Below, one piece after another: positions 48,001 to 60,906 of a stretch of DNA of 64,000 bases (position 1 is its first letter; every line of letters starts with the position of its first letter). The position numbers and the translations under genes were made by a program. The stretch lies in the NCBI GenBank assembly GCA_963920575.1, contig OY986968.1:25426129-25490128 (forward strand), read 5' to 3'. Under the pieces are notes generated by a model. The model was not told where the DNA came from. It made no database searches and saw only the letters and a list, made by a program, of their open reading frames with translations. The stretch comes from Narthecium ossifragum (Eukaryota; Streptophyta; Magnoliopsida; Dioscoreales; Nartheciaceae).

Positions 48001-51000
48001 CATTCAGAAAAGAATCAGAATTACTTAGAGAAAAGATGAGATGAATGCAATTGAATCAATACTGTTAAATAGGTGTTAAATGACCAACATAGGCAATATA
48101 GTTCTACATGCATAATAGTGCCAAGATCTCACCTTGACATGATAGCTAACATATGCATGAAATGTTGACAAATTCCAGACGGTTTTGTCCAGCTTCCGAC
48201 CCTCAACATGGCGGGGATGAATTACTGCACATGGCACCATCATCAGAAATGAACTTCAATTCTTAGATTTCTCCGGTTATGTGTTAGAGGCATTACCAAA
48301 AGTAACATATCCTGCATTTGCAGTTGGCACTTGGGCAGAAGCTCCTTTCAACTCTGGAGGGGGAGTGGGAGTCCACATACATGCAGGTGCATTGTTAAGT
48401 CCAGGAGCACGCCTTGCTTCCACAAACTCCTGACAATGATTGGAAGTAGTGTCATAATATGTCTCAAAACTGTTCTAAAAGGAATCAGAACCACAACACA
48501 AATATAGCCAGCCTTCAGCTGTCTAGTATCAGGTCCAACTCAAGACCTATACTAAGCTACATGCTAGAACCTACATTTTTCGTGTCTTATGTTACCAGAC
48601 GCACTATGAAGTGAAATTTCAGCACAAATTTTACAATTTTTAATTTGTTTTCACAATATGTAGTAACAAACTCAGTCCCACATTGCACAGGACGTTGAAA
48701 TATGAAAGCATGAGCTTAAATAAGAAAAGGATCATACTACCTGTAAGAAGGAAGTAGCCAAAACAATATCAACGGAGTCATGGAATCTCATCGGGAACAC
48801 CACAGTTACCTTTTCAGCCTGCCACAACAGACATACAGGAAATCAATCCTATATGACACTGAAGTACGGTTTCAAGTGTGAAACATAATTATGCCAATAT
48901 AAGTTCAAAGTAGATAATAAAGTCTAAGACCTAAATGTTCCTTCTAAATACATCAGCTGCATCAAAAACACCATCATGATATGTGACGGCTATATGTTAA
49001 TACACAGACAAGTAACATAATGGAGCATATTAACAGAGAGGTGCACTATTCATACCGAAAACAGCTAAGGCAATCTAATCTTCCAAGCAAAAGCTGTCTA
49101 TGAAGATTTCCCTAGTAAGATTTTTGTACCTGAGGGAAAAGCAAAAAGGATTCTCTAGGCCGATGCACAAGGGCAACTACTCCATCGATGTCAGGAGCAA
49201 CTGTCTTCAAGGCAAGATGCTTTAAGATCAGTCTTAGAGGCGCTCCCAACACAACTTCTCTAATGGACGCAATTTTTACCAAAAGGGAATATTTTTGCTC
49301 TGCATAAAAAACAGAAGAAAAATAACTTAGGCAACATCATTAGCTAAATAAAATAGGATATCGCCTCATAAGTCCTATAACATAATGATATAGTCAAAAA
49401 GTCTGATGCTATTGGTAAAGTCTGATGTGACCAATACGTAATCAGATACTGCAGAGAACTTGCAGCTAATATTTGTAGATATCAAAGAACATGATAAAAT
49501 GTATGCACAGTGTCTAAGCTACAAAACTGAACTTGGAAGGCTCCAGGAATAGGCAATTATCCTTTCAATAGAATAATGAAGAGAAAATTATACTGTACAA
49601 TAGTCAATTAAGCTTCCAATTACATGACAGCTTTCTGCCTCTTGAAAGTTTATTTAGAATAGCAAGTGAAATATCATTCACAGCAGATGGCGAAATTCAT
49701 AGTGGCGGATATAAGCAGAATGGACAAATAATGGAAAGCATATTAATTGACAAATGGGCTAAAACAATTGAAAATCCAGTGATTTTATAGATTGAAGTGA
49801 AATCTTGTCTTGAAGTATCTAAGGACATAATTCTGAAGAGTCGGATCATCAAAATAAAAAATAACTGTTAGTTCACCAAAGGAAAGACAGTTCATTTTTT
49901 CTCAGAGCATATAGAGGACAAAAGGAGTCATAATAATGAGTTAAGATGCAATCACTCTTAATCAGAACATCAAATGGATTCATCCCATAAAAACGAATAA
50001 GCTTTGCTCTCCTAAAACATCCAAATAGAGGAGCTTTTAAGTGAAGGCATAGCATCTACTTCAGATTATGATAACTAACTGTAGCAAGGTTGGCCTGTCA
50101 CAAAAACAAGTACAAAATATGTCAACTTTGGGAGGTTGTAATCTAACATTTTTACTATCCCTCTCCTCTTTGGTAGTGCCAACTAAGCTAATAGGTCTAT
50201 AATCATAAAATTTTCTAGCTTAAAAGATGAAACACAATTTACTGTAGCACCAGTTTCAAAGCATCTCAACAACTTTGAACTTCTGAACAATCAAATTGAG
50301 TAGATCATGAGCTCTAGGTATGAGGCAATGAAGTATGAAAAAATGCATCCCAAATTGGAAATCTTTCTTCTAGGATTGAAGACTTTGTTCCTGCTTAATG
50401 TGAGAGCATTTAGGAGTTCAAATAAGCTTATAAGCTCAAAAACTTTCCCTATGAATTATAGCCACACAAATTTACAAGCAATCTGGTAACTAAAGCTTGA
50501 ACCTACACATCGAGTTAAGCAACTCCATAATTCATTATAAATGGAACAAATTAGCATTCATATGTCCTAGAGGCTAATGAGATACATTGTCCAGGTTTAT
50601 CAAATTTTTTCCTCAGCACACCCGTAACTCTTTACTCCTCATCAAGGGTTCCCAGCACGAACATCTCCTTGCCCTTTCATAAATCTTCTATTTTCGAACT
50701 TCAATCACCGCATTCATAAGTGCTATGAATTTAAAATTTTATCTTGCAGCCTGGTCTCCTTCCACAACAAACTTTGTTTCACAAAACCTTACTCTACCTC
50801 ACAGATCTAATTCACTTACAAAGAAGAAGGTTAGTCAATTCTTAATTTGAATCAATGGTTTTTTAATTTGAAGACCATACCATGCTAGAGAAAGACCAAA
50901 AATTCGAACTCTTCGACAATCTCATGTTGTAGGCTAAAGTTCATGTTTTTGGAGTTTGTGAATTCCGATGCCAGTCCTAGATATTCGTGCACTATGAAAC

Positions 51001-51857
51001 TGCGTACAATCAGGAGAAGAAAGTTCAAAATTTGACAGTAGAAACAGTGTAGCTCCTATTTTTCTGTGATCGTGATGTATTGGCAGATAGTCCTAGGTTA
51101 CATGATATAGTAGTCAAGTTTCTATTTTGCCAAATTTAATCTGCATGGCAATCTGAAGCATAACAGTAAAATTCAGAAGACGCAATGTTATACACTTCAA
51201 GTTAGACATATCAAGCTCATAATAACCTTGGGAACGAAACTCGTTGAACCTTCATCTGTCGGGAGTTTTGACAAATTGAGCTTGATTGTAAGATTATATC
51301 CATCTTTAGGAGGATCAAGGATCTGAACAAGAACACCATATGCTGCCTTTATAGCTTCTACGGCACCAAAAGGAAGCCCGCTAACGAAAACAGTTTCTGG
51401 AGGTGGAGTAGGCAATGCCACCGACAGCACCATGACCTGTGGGGATTTCATTGAGAACTACAAAACAAGCAAGAATCTTCTCAATACAGCATAACGAACT
51501 TGGATTTGTAACTGAAAAATAAATCCCAAAGACCAACATAAGACCAAAGTAAAAATCACCTGAATATGATAGCGGACGTCATCGAATTCAACTGAGTGGC
51601 AGTCCAGATCGACCCCTTTATCCAAGCTGACACCAGGATTGGAGGTATAAGCATAATACTAACTATTAAGAAGTAAAGCGAGTTGCTAAACCAGAAGAGT
51701 GACCAATTGCTGAGCGTCATACAAAATTGGGATAACCCATTTCAAATTTTCAAACGTTTCGTGAATCTAGACATAAGGACGGGAAAGGGGCTCACTTGAG
51801 GACGCGATTCTGGAGGATCTGGAGGAGAAATCTCGACGGCGACTGCAAGAGAATCAT
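45092..51857 (-). CDS. ARPC2A: ARP2/3 complex subunit 2A (ARPC2A), 323 aa
   Basis: Ten exons: 51857-51796, 51626-51560, 51457-51250, 49299-49130, 48818-48741, 48429-48297, 48224-48133, 46224-46168, 45279-45211 and 45127-45092, all GT-AG and in phase. The start MILLQSPSRFLLQILQNRVL, the internal VEFDDVRYHIQ, GLPFGAVEAIKAAYG, IREVVLGAPLRLILKHLA, VTVVFPMRFHDSVD and YVSYHVK, and the late segment MHTRMRRRVESLIQALD match plant ARPC2A. Length is close to the Arabidopsis protein (318 aa). The subunit forms part of the structural core of the actin-nucleating ARP2/3 complex; Arabidopsis mutants (DIS2) have distorted trichomes. The terminal exon encodes 11 residues and is the least certain. A GC-rich MITE sits in the 1.9-kb intron between exons 7 and 8. 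Confidence 0.9.
46954..47151. mobile_element. GC-rich Tourist-like MITE in an ARPC2A intron
   Basis: 198 bp bounded by inverted ends: the left begins GGGCCTGTTTGGC, and the reverse complement of the right begins GGGCCCGTTTGGC. Flanking 3-bp duplications are TGA (46951-46953 and 47152-47154). The interior is rich in GGATCC/GCGG repeats and can largely fold back on itself. Terminal sequence and TNA-type duplication suit the Tourist (PIF/Harbinger) group. An open frame across it is not a gene. Confidence 0.75.
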
Positions 51858-52261
51858 CTCTTGCCCGCCGGAGAAGATCGTCGACGCCGCCGTCAGCTTG
51901 CCAATCTCAGAACGCCTTCTCCTTTATCGAAATCGAGATCTAAATGCATACAGAGAGAGCCAAAAAGTTACGAGAGGAGAACAAAAGCCAAGATTCGCCT
52001 GCTTCTCACAAGACCGAAAGTCGTCTAGATTTAACAAGAATATCTATCCTTCCTATCGTTCCTATTTTACCTAAAATTCCAGCAAAATCCACCACTATCC
52101 CAAGGTTAGTACCGTAAAACTACTCCAAAACCACCGACATCTATTCCCGTAATAACCCTAGCCCCCGTAATAACCCTAGGCCCGTTCTGGGAAGGCTCGG
52201 CAAAACTTTCCTCCCACTATAAACCCCACACCGACGACGACCAGAGAAGAGAGAGAGAGAG
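51858..52261. promoter_or_regulatory. Divergent promoter between ARPC2A and the chaperone gene
   Basis: Only 404 bp separate two start codons on opposite strands. A TATAAA box at 52218-52223 lies 39 bp before the plus-strand ATG at 52262. A direct repeat GTAATAACCCTAG (two copies, 52150-52180) resembles telo-box elements found upstream of plant translation and cell-growth genes. A TATA box was not recognised for ARPC2A. Confidence 0.55.
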
Positions 52262-53011
52262 ATGGAAGACGTGATCACGGAGACCCCGCCGCCGTCGCGC
52301 TTCTTTGAAGAAGATCTCGACAACTTCGCCACCGCGCCCCCCCGACTCCCTACACCCATCCTCGTCCTCCCTTCAAAATCAAACCCTAACCCTAACACAC
52401 TCCTGCTAATCGCCATCTCCCAAACCTCCCTGGCGCTCCTTCAGCGCATCCCGAGCAAGACGATCATTGGAACCCTAGTCCTCCCTGAGCTTCCCCTAGC
52501 CCGTTCCTCCCACTCGTTCGACCTGTTCGCCACCGTAGGGGAACAGGGACCCGTGGTGATCGCCGCCGTGCAGTGTCCGGTCGCCTCCGAGCGGGCGAGG
52601 GCGGTGGCGAAGGTGCTGCTGGGAGGAATCTCGGCGGGAAGGGTGTTCGTGATGGACGCGATCAAAGTGGGCAACTATAGGGGAAGGAACGCGACCGACA
52701 ACGAGGGATTGGCATTCAAGATGGAGACTGGGGAGGAGAGGAGAAGCGTGGACAAGACGGTGGGCAACGTGGAGATTGAGTACTTGCCGTCGGGGAGCGT
52801 GGTGGACGGGCTCGGGGCAGCGGTGATGGCTGCGTGCGAGATGAGAAGGATCCGCGCGACGATGGTGGTGGTGCCGCCTGAGCACGGTCGGCGGGCAGAG
52901 AAGTCGGTGGCGGCGGCACTGGTGAAGGTGATGCAGGGGTTGGGAATCCACGTGGCCGCAGATAATTGGACTGAAGTTTCTCCGGGTTTCGATTCAGATC
53001 TGTACACTTAA
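52262..53011 (+). CDS. Proteasome assembly chaperone 1-like protein, 249 aa
   Basis: An intact single-exon frame. It begins MEDVITETPPPSRFFEEDLD and ends DSDLYT, both features I associate with plant proteins annotated as proteasome assembly chaperone 1 (PSMG1/PAC1). Core segments include LLLIAISQTSLALLQ, SKTIIGTLVLPELP, VVIAAVQCPVASERARAVAK, GRVFVMDAIKVGNYRG, and YLPSGSVVDGLGAAVMAACE. PAC1 pairs with PAC2 to guide assembly of the 20S proteasome alpha ring in the cytosol (family knowledge). A TATAAA box and short GA-rich leader support the start. The DNA at 52380-52402 has a telomere-like CCCTAACCCTAAC run that is simply coding sequence here. The family call is by memory and should be checked. 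Confidence 0.55.
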   Translation: MEDVITETPPPSRFFEEDLDNFATAPPRLPTPILVLPSKSNPNPNTLLLIAISQTSLALLQRIPSKTIIGTLVLPELPLARSSHSFDLFATVGEQGPVVIAAVQCPVASERARAVAKVLLGGISAGRVFVMDAIKVGNYRGRNATDNEGLAFKMETGEERRSVDKTVGNVEIEYLPSGSVVDGLGAAVMAACEMRRIRATMVVVPPEHGRRAEKSVAAALVKVMQGLGIHVAADNWTEVSPGFDSDLYT

Positions 53012-53594
53012 CTCCGTGTTATTTATGTCGCTTTAATTTATAAATGCTTTCTTTCCAGCAAATTAAAGTGAGAAATTTGAATGACGGTTGGAGATGCCTG
53101 TATGGAATGTACTTTAAGCAATTAACAATTGATCTTAGCCGTTGAATTTAAAACATCAAACCCTATACCTAGCCAAGCATTCACGTTAACAATTCTATTC
53201 TATTCACCATAAGGACACCTCTCTGTTTTTGAATACGCTCAACATGCATCAGAGATTGGTTCTTAATTTTCACTCTCCTAGAATAATAGATTCTCATTCA
53301 TAACCCACCAACTGTAAACAGGGGTTCGTTAAAGGCCCAATTTAGAAGAAAAAAAAATTAAAAAAAGAAAGAGAAAAGGGGTGAAGGGTGGGAACAACGC
53401 TAGTTCACTTCCTGGAGGACGGCCGGGCAATAATCGAAGATAGAATAGGTAAACTGGCACAATTTAACTAGTAGGCACCTCATACAGTTCCCTAACCATA
53501 ATGCCTACCCTGCCATTTTAGATCAAACATGAATAAGCATGAACCAAAACGCATAGAGGTGCCCAAATAAACAAGGGCAAGCAAGCTGCTCAAA
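53012..53594. other. Convergent intergenic region between chaperone and HUA1 genes
   Basis: Contains the 3' end of both transcripts, an A-rich run near 53348-53378 and no recognisable exon. Confidence 0.45.
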
Positions 53595-56500
53595 TCACTC
53601 AAACTGGTCAGCGGCATCCTCTTGCGGCGATCCTGCAGTTGTACCTCCGCTTCCCGCTGTTGTGCTTCCTTGCACCGCAGCCTTTGCAATGGCCTCCCCT
53701 GGAGGTGGGTGATCAAACCTGCATGTTGCACCAAAACTGCATGCACCTGTTTTCATGTAATACGGGCATGCCACCGCTTCCTGCAATACAAGACCCCATT
53801 ATGTTTCATTCAATTCTGAGTAAAAGGGGAACCCTACGCAAACTACAACCCTTTCCCATTCAGAGAAAAATAACCATCTCCTACAAGTGTAACTAACTTA
53901 TCACATGCAGAAGGCTATCCACTTCTACTTTGAAGATGATATTGCTCAGTGAAGTGGATTATGGTTAGAATAAAGTTCCCAGAGTGTCTTGATCAGCATG
54001 ATGGACTTGCTAAATCCTGTAGGGATGATTCTTTGCAGTCGAATCAGAATAAACTTCACTTAACTAAAGACAAATAAAACAGAGGCATCTGAGTATAGGG
54101 TTGGTTTTGATTGTCCATGCAGAAGATAACTTTTCCCTAGTTCTTGTGATTTCAGGTAGTTTTCATAAGTTGAAACACGAGTCCAAGTTGCAAAGATTCT
54201 GTGCAATTAAGAAACAAGCTATAAGATCTGTTGCTATATGGTTGACATTATCTCCATATCCCGCCACATGTTCTGATAGTCCAGAATCAAGAAAACAGAG
54301 TATTCGAATTGAAACAGTGTTTTAACATGTAGGATCAATTCAGAGAACAGTGACAGCTAAACCGAAGTGTATGTCTAATAAATAGATTTAGATCAATGAT
54401 GTGTTTTTCGTTGTACCTCTCTTCTAGGCAGCCCCGCTAGAGTAAGCTTGACGTTCAGCTGAAGAACTTGTTTGGTTGCCAATGCCGGCACAGATCGATC
54501 TATGGGATGGTGAAACTTACACATGTCTCCAAACTTACACTGTCCAGTTTTCATATAGAACTGCATAGGCACAAAGAAAGATCAGTAAAATGCTTACAAA
54601 CAAAAAAGTTTCTTCAAGATCATAGCAAGATAAGTCAAGCATGGTGCTCGATAAGGGAGATAAAGTAAGTCAAAGCTTGATAAACATAGATCCAGTCTGG
54701 TAAAAACACACATAAGAAAATAGCAATTTCTATATAACATAAACATAATTGGTCATAATAAAACCATATCTTCCACAAATAATGCAGCATATAAATAAGG
54801 ACGAGTACAAGCTAGACTAATTATTTCACATCAAAATCTAAGAAAAGCATTATAAGTGATTGATATGCAAATATATTAGATTATATAAAAAGAAATATTC
54901 AATTATGTGATGTCAAATGCATATATTATATGTTATAGCTGATTGATTTCGTTGTCTCAGACTCTCAATTTCATCTTCACCGAATAAAAGCTGAATTTTG
55001 AGACAAGGGTTGAATTTTAAGCAGTAGGGTAAAAAACTAAGTCATGAAACGTACGTCACATTCAATTTGTCCAGGCCTCTGCGGATAAACAGTAGCGCCC
55101 AATGCCAGCTGCAGGATTAAACCGGAAACAATTAAAGCCCACCATAAATCAAGATTTGAAAAGTGTTGATCACTCCAAAGTGTTATTTGTGATATTTTAA
55201 ACAATACAAAGTGAGGAGTGAGAAGATGCGCCATACTGAAGTCTGGGGCAAACGGGGATCTATATTTGGGAGAAGATTGGCAGCTTGACTTATGACTCCG
55301 ATAGGCAGATTACTTGCAGAAGGAACTATTGCATGCCGTACACCAACTGCAAGTGAGCCAAATGGTTAACATGTCAATTCCAAATGTCTATTAATGAAAC
55401 GGATCATGTAAGTATCAGCACAGCATGGCAGACGTACAGATTCTCTCAGGATGATTGTATCGGCAAGAAACACTGTACTTGCAGCTGAGGAGAAAAGCAT
55501 AAGAAGAACATAAAACGTGTTTTAGGAGCTATGAGATCTTAATTAACTTCAAATGAGTTAAAACCATGACAGGGGATTCACCTCCCAGTCTTGAGATAGA
55601 ATGGGCAATCTGATTCGCCCTACATCATCAGTAACAAACAAGGGAATAAATCAACTAAGATATGTTATTTGGGGCATATTATTCTGAAAATTTGCTAAGT
55701 ATGTAAGCAGTATAACTATAAAAGACACATGAAAAGAATGTCATTATTAATCCTTCTAGTAGCACGAATCTCATCATGCTTCATTATAAGAAATAACCCT
55801 ACATCTTCAAACATGTATGATACGAAGAAAAAAATGGCAGAACAACTATCAATGACTTTTGATGCAAGGAGAGATAGCAATGACATGTGACTGATGCTAA
55901 GCAACTGAGAAGGTGATTAATGTCACTGGCCAGTAAGAATGAAAGAAAGGCATTCCTCAATAAATTATCCTTGAGTAAGAAATATCAAGTGTTCGATGTA
56001 CATACTGGTCGTATAGGAAGTCCCTTAAAATTATGCAACAAAGCTGGGGCAAAAGGAACAAATGTCTTTGCTGGTTTGGGGTCTCCACTTGATGTTCCGT
56101 CAACTTTTGATGCTGATTCAATCTGCTCCATGTTACTAGCATCCTGTCCCGTTGATAGTATCTGAATATCCTTGGGGTGATGAAATTTGCAAGTCGCACC
56201 AAATTTACATGTTCCAGTCTTAGCATAGAACTGCAATACATATTATATTCGAATAGGGCCACAGGTTATATATATAAGGCATGTGAATATGAAGAAAAAA
56301 ATCAACCAAGCAAAAGGAGGTGTAAGTGACAGATAACTGACCGTGCATATTGGCTCAGACGGCCTCTCAGGTAGTGCAGAATTCCAATTTATATTACCGC
56401 ACTGAAATTTCACCAACATCAATTCGGTGATGGAAGGGAAACAAGTTGGTGACTAAAAATATACCACAAAATTACCTCGGCTACATCACCGGCTCCAGTA

Positions 56501-59500
56501 GCATCTCTATCCTTTGGATGGTTGAACTTGCAACGGAAGCCAAATTTGCACCTTTGGGTCTTCATGTAATACTAGGGAGACAACAATGTAAGGGTGTAAG
56601 TTCACTAACAAGTACACACAAGAAGACTGAATAATATCACAATGCTCCTTACAGGACAATCAGGCTCTCCTGGTCTATCTGGAAGAGATTCACCAGATTG
56701 GACAATAGGGACCTGTAAAGTTAGAGATTTGTTTAGAAAAGTATGAATCAATTCGCATGTATGAAAAAAAATGATAATTGGAAAATGAATTCTTTTGATC
56801 CGCTGAACTAAGAACCACACAAGCTCCAAGGTTAACGTTTGGTTGAACTATAAACGGACAAGAGAAAAATGTAAACATTCTACTTCCCACAAAATTAGAG
56901 CACCACAGCCCTCCATAGGACCGTAGGCTCAAATGTACTAAATGCTTCATAACAATAATAGATCACTCTGCGTCTATGACTTTGAACAAGAAGCCAAGCA
57001 GAAGTCCAATTTCATTGTCCATAAATCATGTTGAAGTTCTTTGTCCATAATAAACTAACCATTCCAAATTAATATCTCGTCCCCAGATCATTTTCACCAT
57101 CATTCCAATCAAAACCTTATCCAATGTTTACTATATAGCAGGATTGTAAGGACAAAAAAAGATTCAAAAGAATCAGTCAACCTTTCAGAACTCAATAGCC
57201 ATTGTGACCAACACCCACACAATAAATCAAGTGAACTTTTACCAAGGTGAAACGTAGAACCAATTTACAGATAGAGAAACCTACTCTATCGGTTGCAAAC
57301 TTGAGCTCATGCAATCCGCAGTTTTGGAAAAGTTTAGGCAGAGAGGGAACAAACTTATGTTTGCAAGACTAGGATTCATAGGCACATTCAATCTCACTTA
57401 CATCTACTCAAACATCCAGCAAACTACATGTCGAGAAGAATGGCATTACCCTATTGTTGCATTTGCCTTCACCTGACACTCTTTCAAAACCTAGCACACA
57501 ATATAGCCACTTCAGCTGAAGGACGTATATACATGTCTACAAGTAAACGGAGATTACTTGCCTCCTTATCCAACTGAAGACAGAGATTACAGCGTTTTTC
57601 TTTATTGATCTGATCTAAACAGAGACAAATATGCCCTTTCCAACCATAACCTAACACAAACTTGTAAGAAAAAAATGGAAGAGATTATCTCAACTTGCTT
57701 CGTCTGCAGTACAGGGATAGCAAGAGTCCTGCTATTAGATCAAAGGATCTGACAATAGTAGCACATCCGTTGCACGAGTTACAATAGCAAACGTAGCAAC
57801 ACGACATACATTGTCTCTTAAAAGGAAAAGTATCGTGAAAAATGCCAATCTCAGACTACCTTCGCAAGTTACTTGCAAATTTATACACTAATTAGACACA
57901 CCAAATATAGGACTTCACCTCAGCTACTATTGCAGGATGAGTCCAGAACATAATGAATATAAATTCGATCCACAGATCTATCCTTCCAATTTTGTACAGC
58001 AAGAATCATTCCTAAGCATACACATGATAAAGTTACATATCAAACCAAATCTTTGTATGTATTAAACCCAAATATATACCATATGTTCATATAGTAATGG
58101 AAAATAGCATAGAGAAAAACATTCTCATAACAAATCTTTGTAAAAACATATACAAGATAGATACTGACCGTAAATTTAATAGTTGGTAAATGTTTATATC
58201 ATACACATCCCATATGGCCATTATACAAGTAACCAGCATATTCAATAAAATAAAAACTTGATGATAGATATGTAGTTAAAGTATATAAAATAAATAGAGC
58301 GCTGCCTGCTGATCAGAAACAAATCATCACCTCTTTCCAATCCGGGATTCCACCGTCCGGAACCCAGAGAGGATGGTCAAACTTGCAGGTATCTCCATAT
58401 TTACATGTTCTTGTCATCATATAGTAAGCACAATCCTTCTCTCCAGGTCGTTGTGGATACACAGGCATATTGCTTGCAGTTTCAAGCCTAGGACGTTTGG
58501 CTAGCAAATTTGTAGAAAATAAAGCATCACTTTGCCCAATAGTGTTATGAGTTCCCAGAATAGTCTGATGGTAGAGAGCTATGTATAGATAATAGAGAAA
58601 AATAACATAAGAAAGCAGCTATGTACATAATTTGTTTTAAAATAATCATATACAAATAAAGGGAATATACATCATTGCATCCCAAAAGTGCAAGATCTTA
58701 GAAGATATAGACGATAGCAAAATCAAATTAATACCCATTAAACAGAAAAAAGCAGGTAGGCGTCTAATATCGAAATTTACCTAGACATTATTTACCTCAT
58801 TAGTTTTATTTCGTCAACAATCAACATACATAAACATCAAAATTCCTACTTTAGCATATCCGAAAACTCTATAGAGGGAGCACCATATCCAAGGAATAGA
58901 TACCTATGTAAAGCACCTACTAATACTTCAGAATAAAAGTAGTTTCTAAGGTACTGTGTACAAAAAGTATTTGCAGCTTTTGCCCATCAGATTTCTTAAA
59001 CCAGCACAACCAAATTAACATCATTTAGAAACGCCTAATAAGAATCCTCCTACCTCCCACCTCCCAAACACAGAAGTCGTTTACATCTTCAACTTTTAGT
59101 TATCGAATTGAAATAGAAAGCAAGTTGCTCAGCTTAAAGAAAGTAGATGAAACTTCTTTTAAAGAAAACAAGAGGAGTTTAGAGTACCCGCTACCACCAA
59201 CATATAAAACATCATCGCTGAAAGCCCTATTTAATAACTAGTCTTGTCAAGAGGAACTTACTCTCATGATAAGTATAAGGAATTTACAAAGATGTAGCTA
59301 TAGGGCATTTACAAAATGATCTCATTGGAGTACCACTGAATTTCGAATCCCATCTAGAAAACAAGAAACAATAGCATTCCGGAGCACTGACCTTCGGAAG
59401 ACCTCTTGAGACCAGCCAGGTCGACAGTGCCGTCAACGCCACCCCATGAATACACCAACGGCGATGCCGCCGCCGAGATGCCCCCGAAAATCTCGGCGTT

Positions 59501-59725
59501 GAGGAGCCTCCGGGACTCTTCGTGCCCCGAGTACATTGAAGATCCACGGTCGAGAGAGCTGTACTTAGTGGAGTCGCTAGCAATCGAGAGCGGATCGCCG
59601 GCGCGGTTGCGAGAAGAGTAGGCGTCGGTGGCGGCAGCGGCGGCGGAGCCAAGGCCGGAGGCGTAGAGAGAAGAGAGGGCTCCGGAGACTGCAGATCCGT
59701 AGGTGGATGCGTAGTTGTAGGCCAT
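53595..59725 (-). CDS. HUA1: HUA1-type CCCH zinc-finger RNA-binding protein, 533 aa
   Basis: Twelve exons: 59725-59392, 58578-58331, 56712-56653, 56571-56476, 56401-56342, 56230-56006, 55619-55582, 55484-55438, 55346-55237, 55108-55055, 54560-54417 and 53780-53595, all GT-AG and in phase. Six C-x8-C-x5-C-x3-H fingers: exon 2 (C161, C170, C176, H180), exons 3-4, 5-6, 7-8, 10-11 and 12. Finger boundaries are often preceded by YPQRPG or [14 protein letters not shown] leaders, and the linker [12 protein letters not shown] is typical of HUA1. In Arabidopsis, HUA1 binds RNA and promotes correct processing of AGAMOUS pre-mRNA; function here is inferred by similarity. Length matches HUA1 (524 aa). 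A diverged partial copy of exon 1 lies inverted at 62776. Confidence 0.9.
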
Positions 59726-60680
59726 GATCCCTGTGAGGGGACCAAGAGGCTAGGGAAACGGAAAGAGGAAGAGGAAAGAGTGGGGCTGTGTACGAGTTTC
59801 GGGTTGGGTCGAGCGAAGCGGTTCGGTGCCTTGGTAAATATGGAGGATATCTTTGAGATCTAAATTACGTAGATGTCTTCCGATTGATTCATATGAACTA
59901 AATTACATAGATCATTGACATTTATTGATTAAATGTATTAATTATTTTATCAGTAGAATACTATCAATTAATTATCCTAATCTATTTGTACAACACTACT
60001 GTTCTACCGATGGATTAAATGCAATGATCAGTAGATTGTCAAAATGTGTAATGTACATGATCATATATATACGGATCTTTATCCAATTAGATATTAGTTA
60101 AGTCCTAGGAATGTGATGAAAGGCTACGTATTATATTATCTTGACTCCGCTGAATGTGAAACTATACATCAAAGTTAGGATCCATGTGAAAGGCTAGATA
60201 TTATTATCTTGACTTGGATTGATGGTGTTAGTCAGATGCTCGCTCAGCTGGTGTGCGGATGTGGGCGCTGTGGTTATTGGTTCGAGTTTACTAGATTAGT
60301 AAAATGTTATAGATTACGCAGCTGGTCAGATTGGGTCATAGTCAAACTCAAGGGATTAGTTTGCGTCATGCCATCATACTGACCACTCAAATATGCTTGA
60401 ATCAGGTCATTTTTGTCTAAATCATAGACAAAAATAGTGAGTGAGATTCAGATCATTAGATCTAACTCAAAACAAATCTAGACCGATGATATAATGATAC
60501 GAGGAAAGTTAGGATAAGAGGCAAGCTGAACTCAGACCGGAGTAGATTGTGTGGGCAGTAGGAGTAATGGTTAGATGGTTCTAAATAGAAAGTTGGGACC
60601 TACATATAAAGTTAGATATCTATGTGTTCATCCAATATCTCTCGCTAGAGTTACAAAAAGCGTGAGGATTTAGACAGTCA
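59726..60680. other. HUA1 promoter and upstream DNA
   Basis: Beyond the HUA1 leader no gene was recognised. Confidence 0.4.
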
Positions 60681-60906
60681 GGGCTGTTTGGTATGGGAAT
60701 AAGAAAAGTGAGAATAAGAGATTTTGGGATTAGGAAAAGTGGGAATAAAGTAATAATGATTACTTGGAATAAGAAAAAGTAGAGTGGTGGTGGTAGGTGG
60801 AATGGAAATAAATGAGTAATGATTACCTGTAATAAGAAAAGGTGTTTGGAGATAAGTATGGGAATAAGGGGGTTATTCCCACCTTATTCCCACACCAAAC
60901 AGGGCC
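60681..60906. mobile_element. Tourist-like MITE, 226 bp
   Basis: Inverted ends: left GGGCTGTTTGGTATGGGAAT, with the right end in reverse complement starting GGCCCTGTTTGGTGTGGGAA. Flanking 3-bp duplications are TCA (60678-60680 and 60907-60909). The interior is rich in GGAATAAG repeats. It is the same terminal type as the intronic MITE at 46954 but with an AT-rich interior. Confidence 0.75.

Noticed and set aside
52380..52402. Interstitial telomere repeat
   Set aside because: The CCCTAACCCTAAC run is short, imperfect and encodes part of an intact protein (Asn-Pro repeats).
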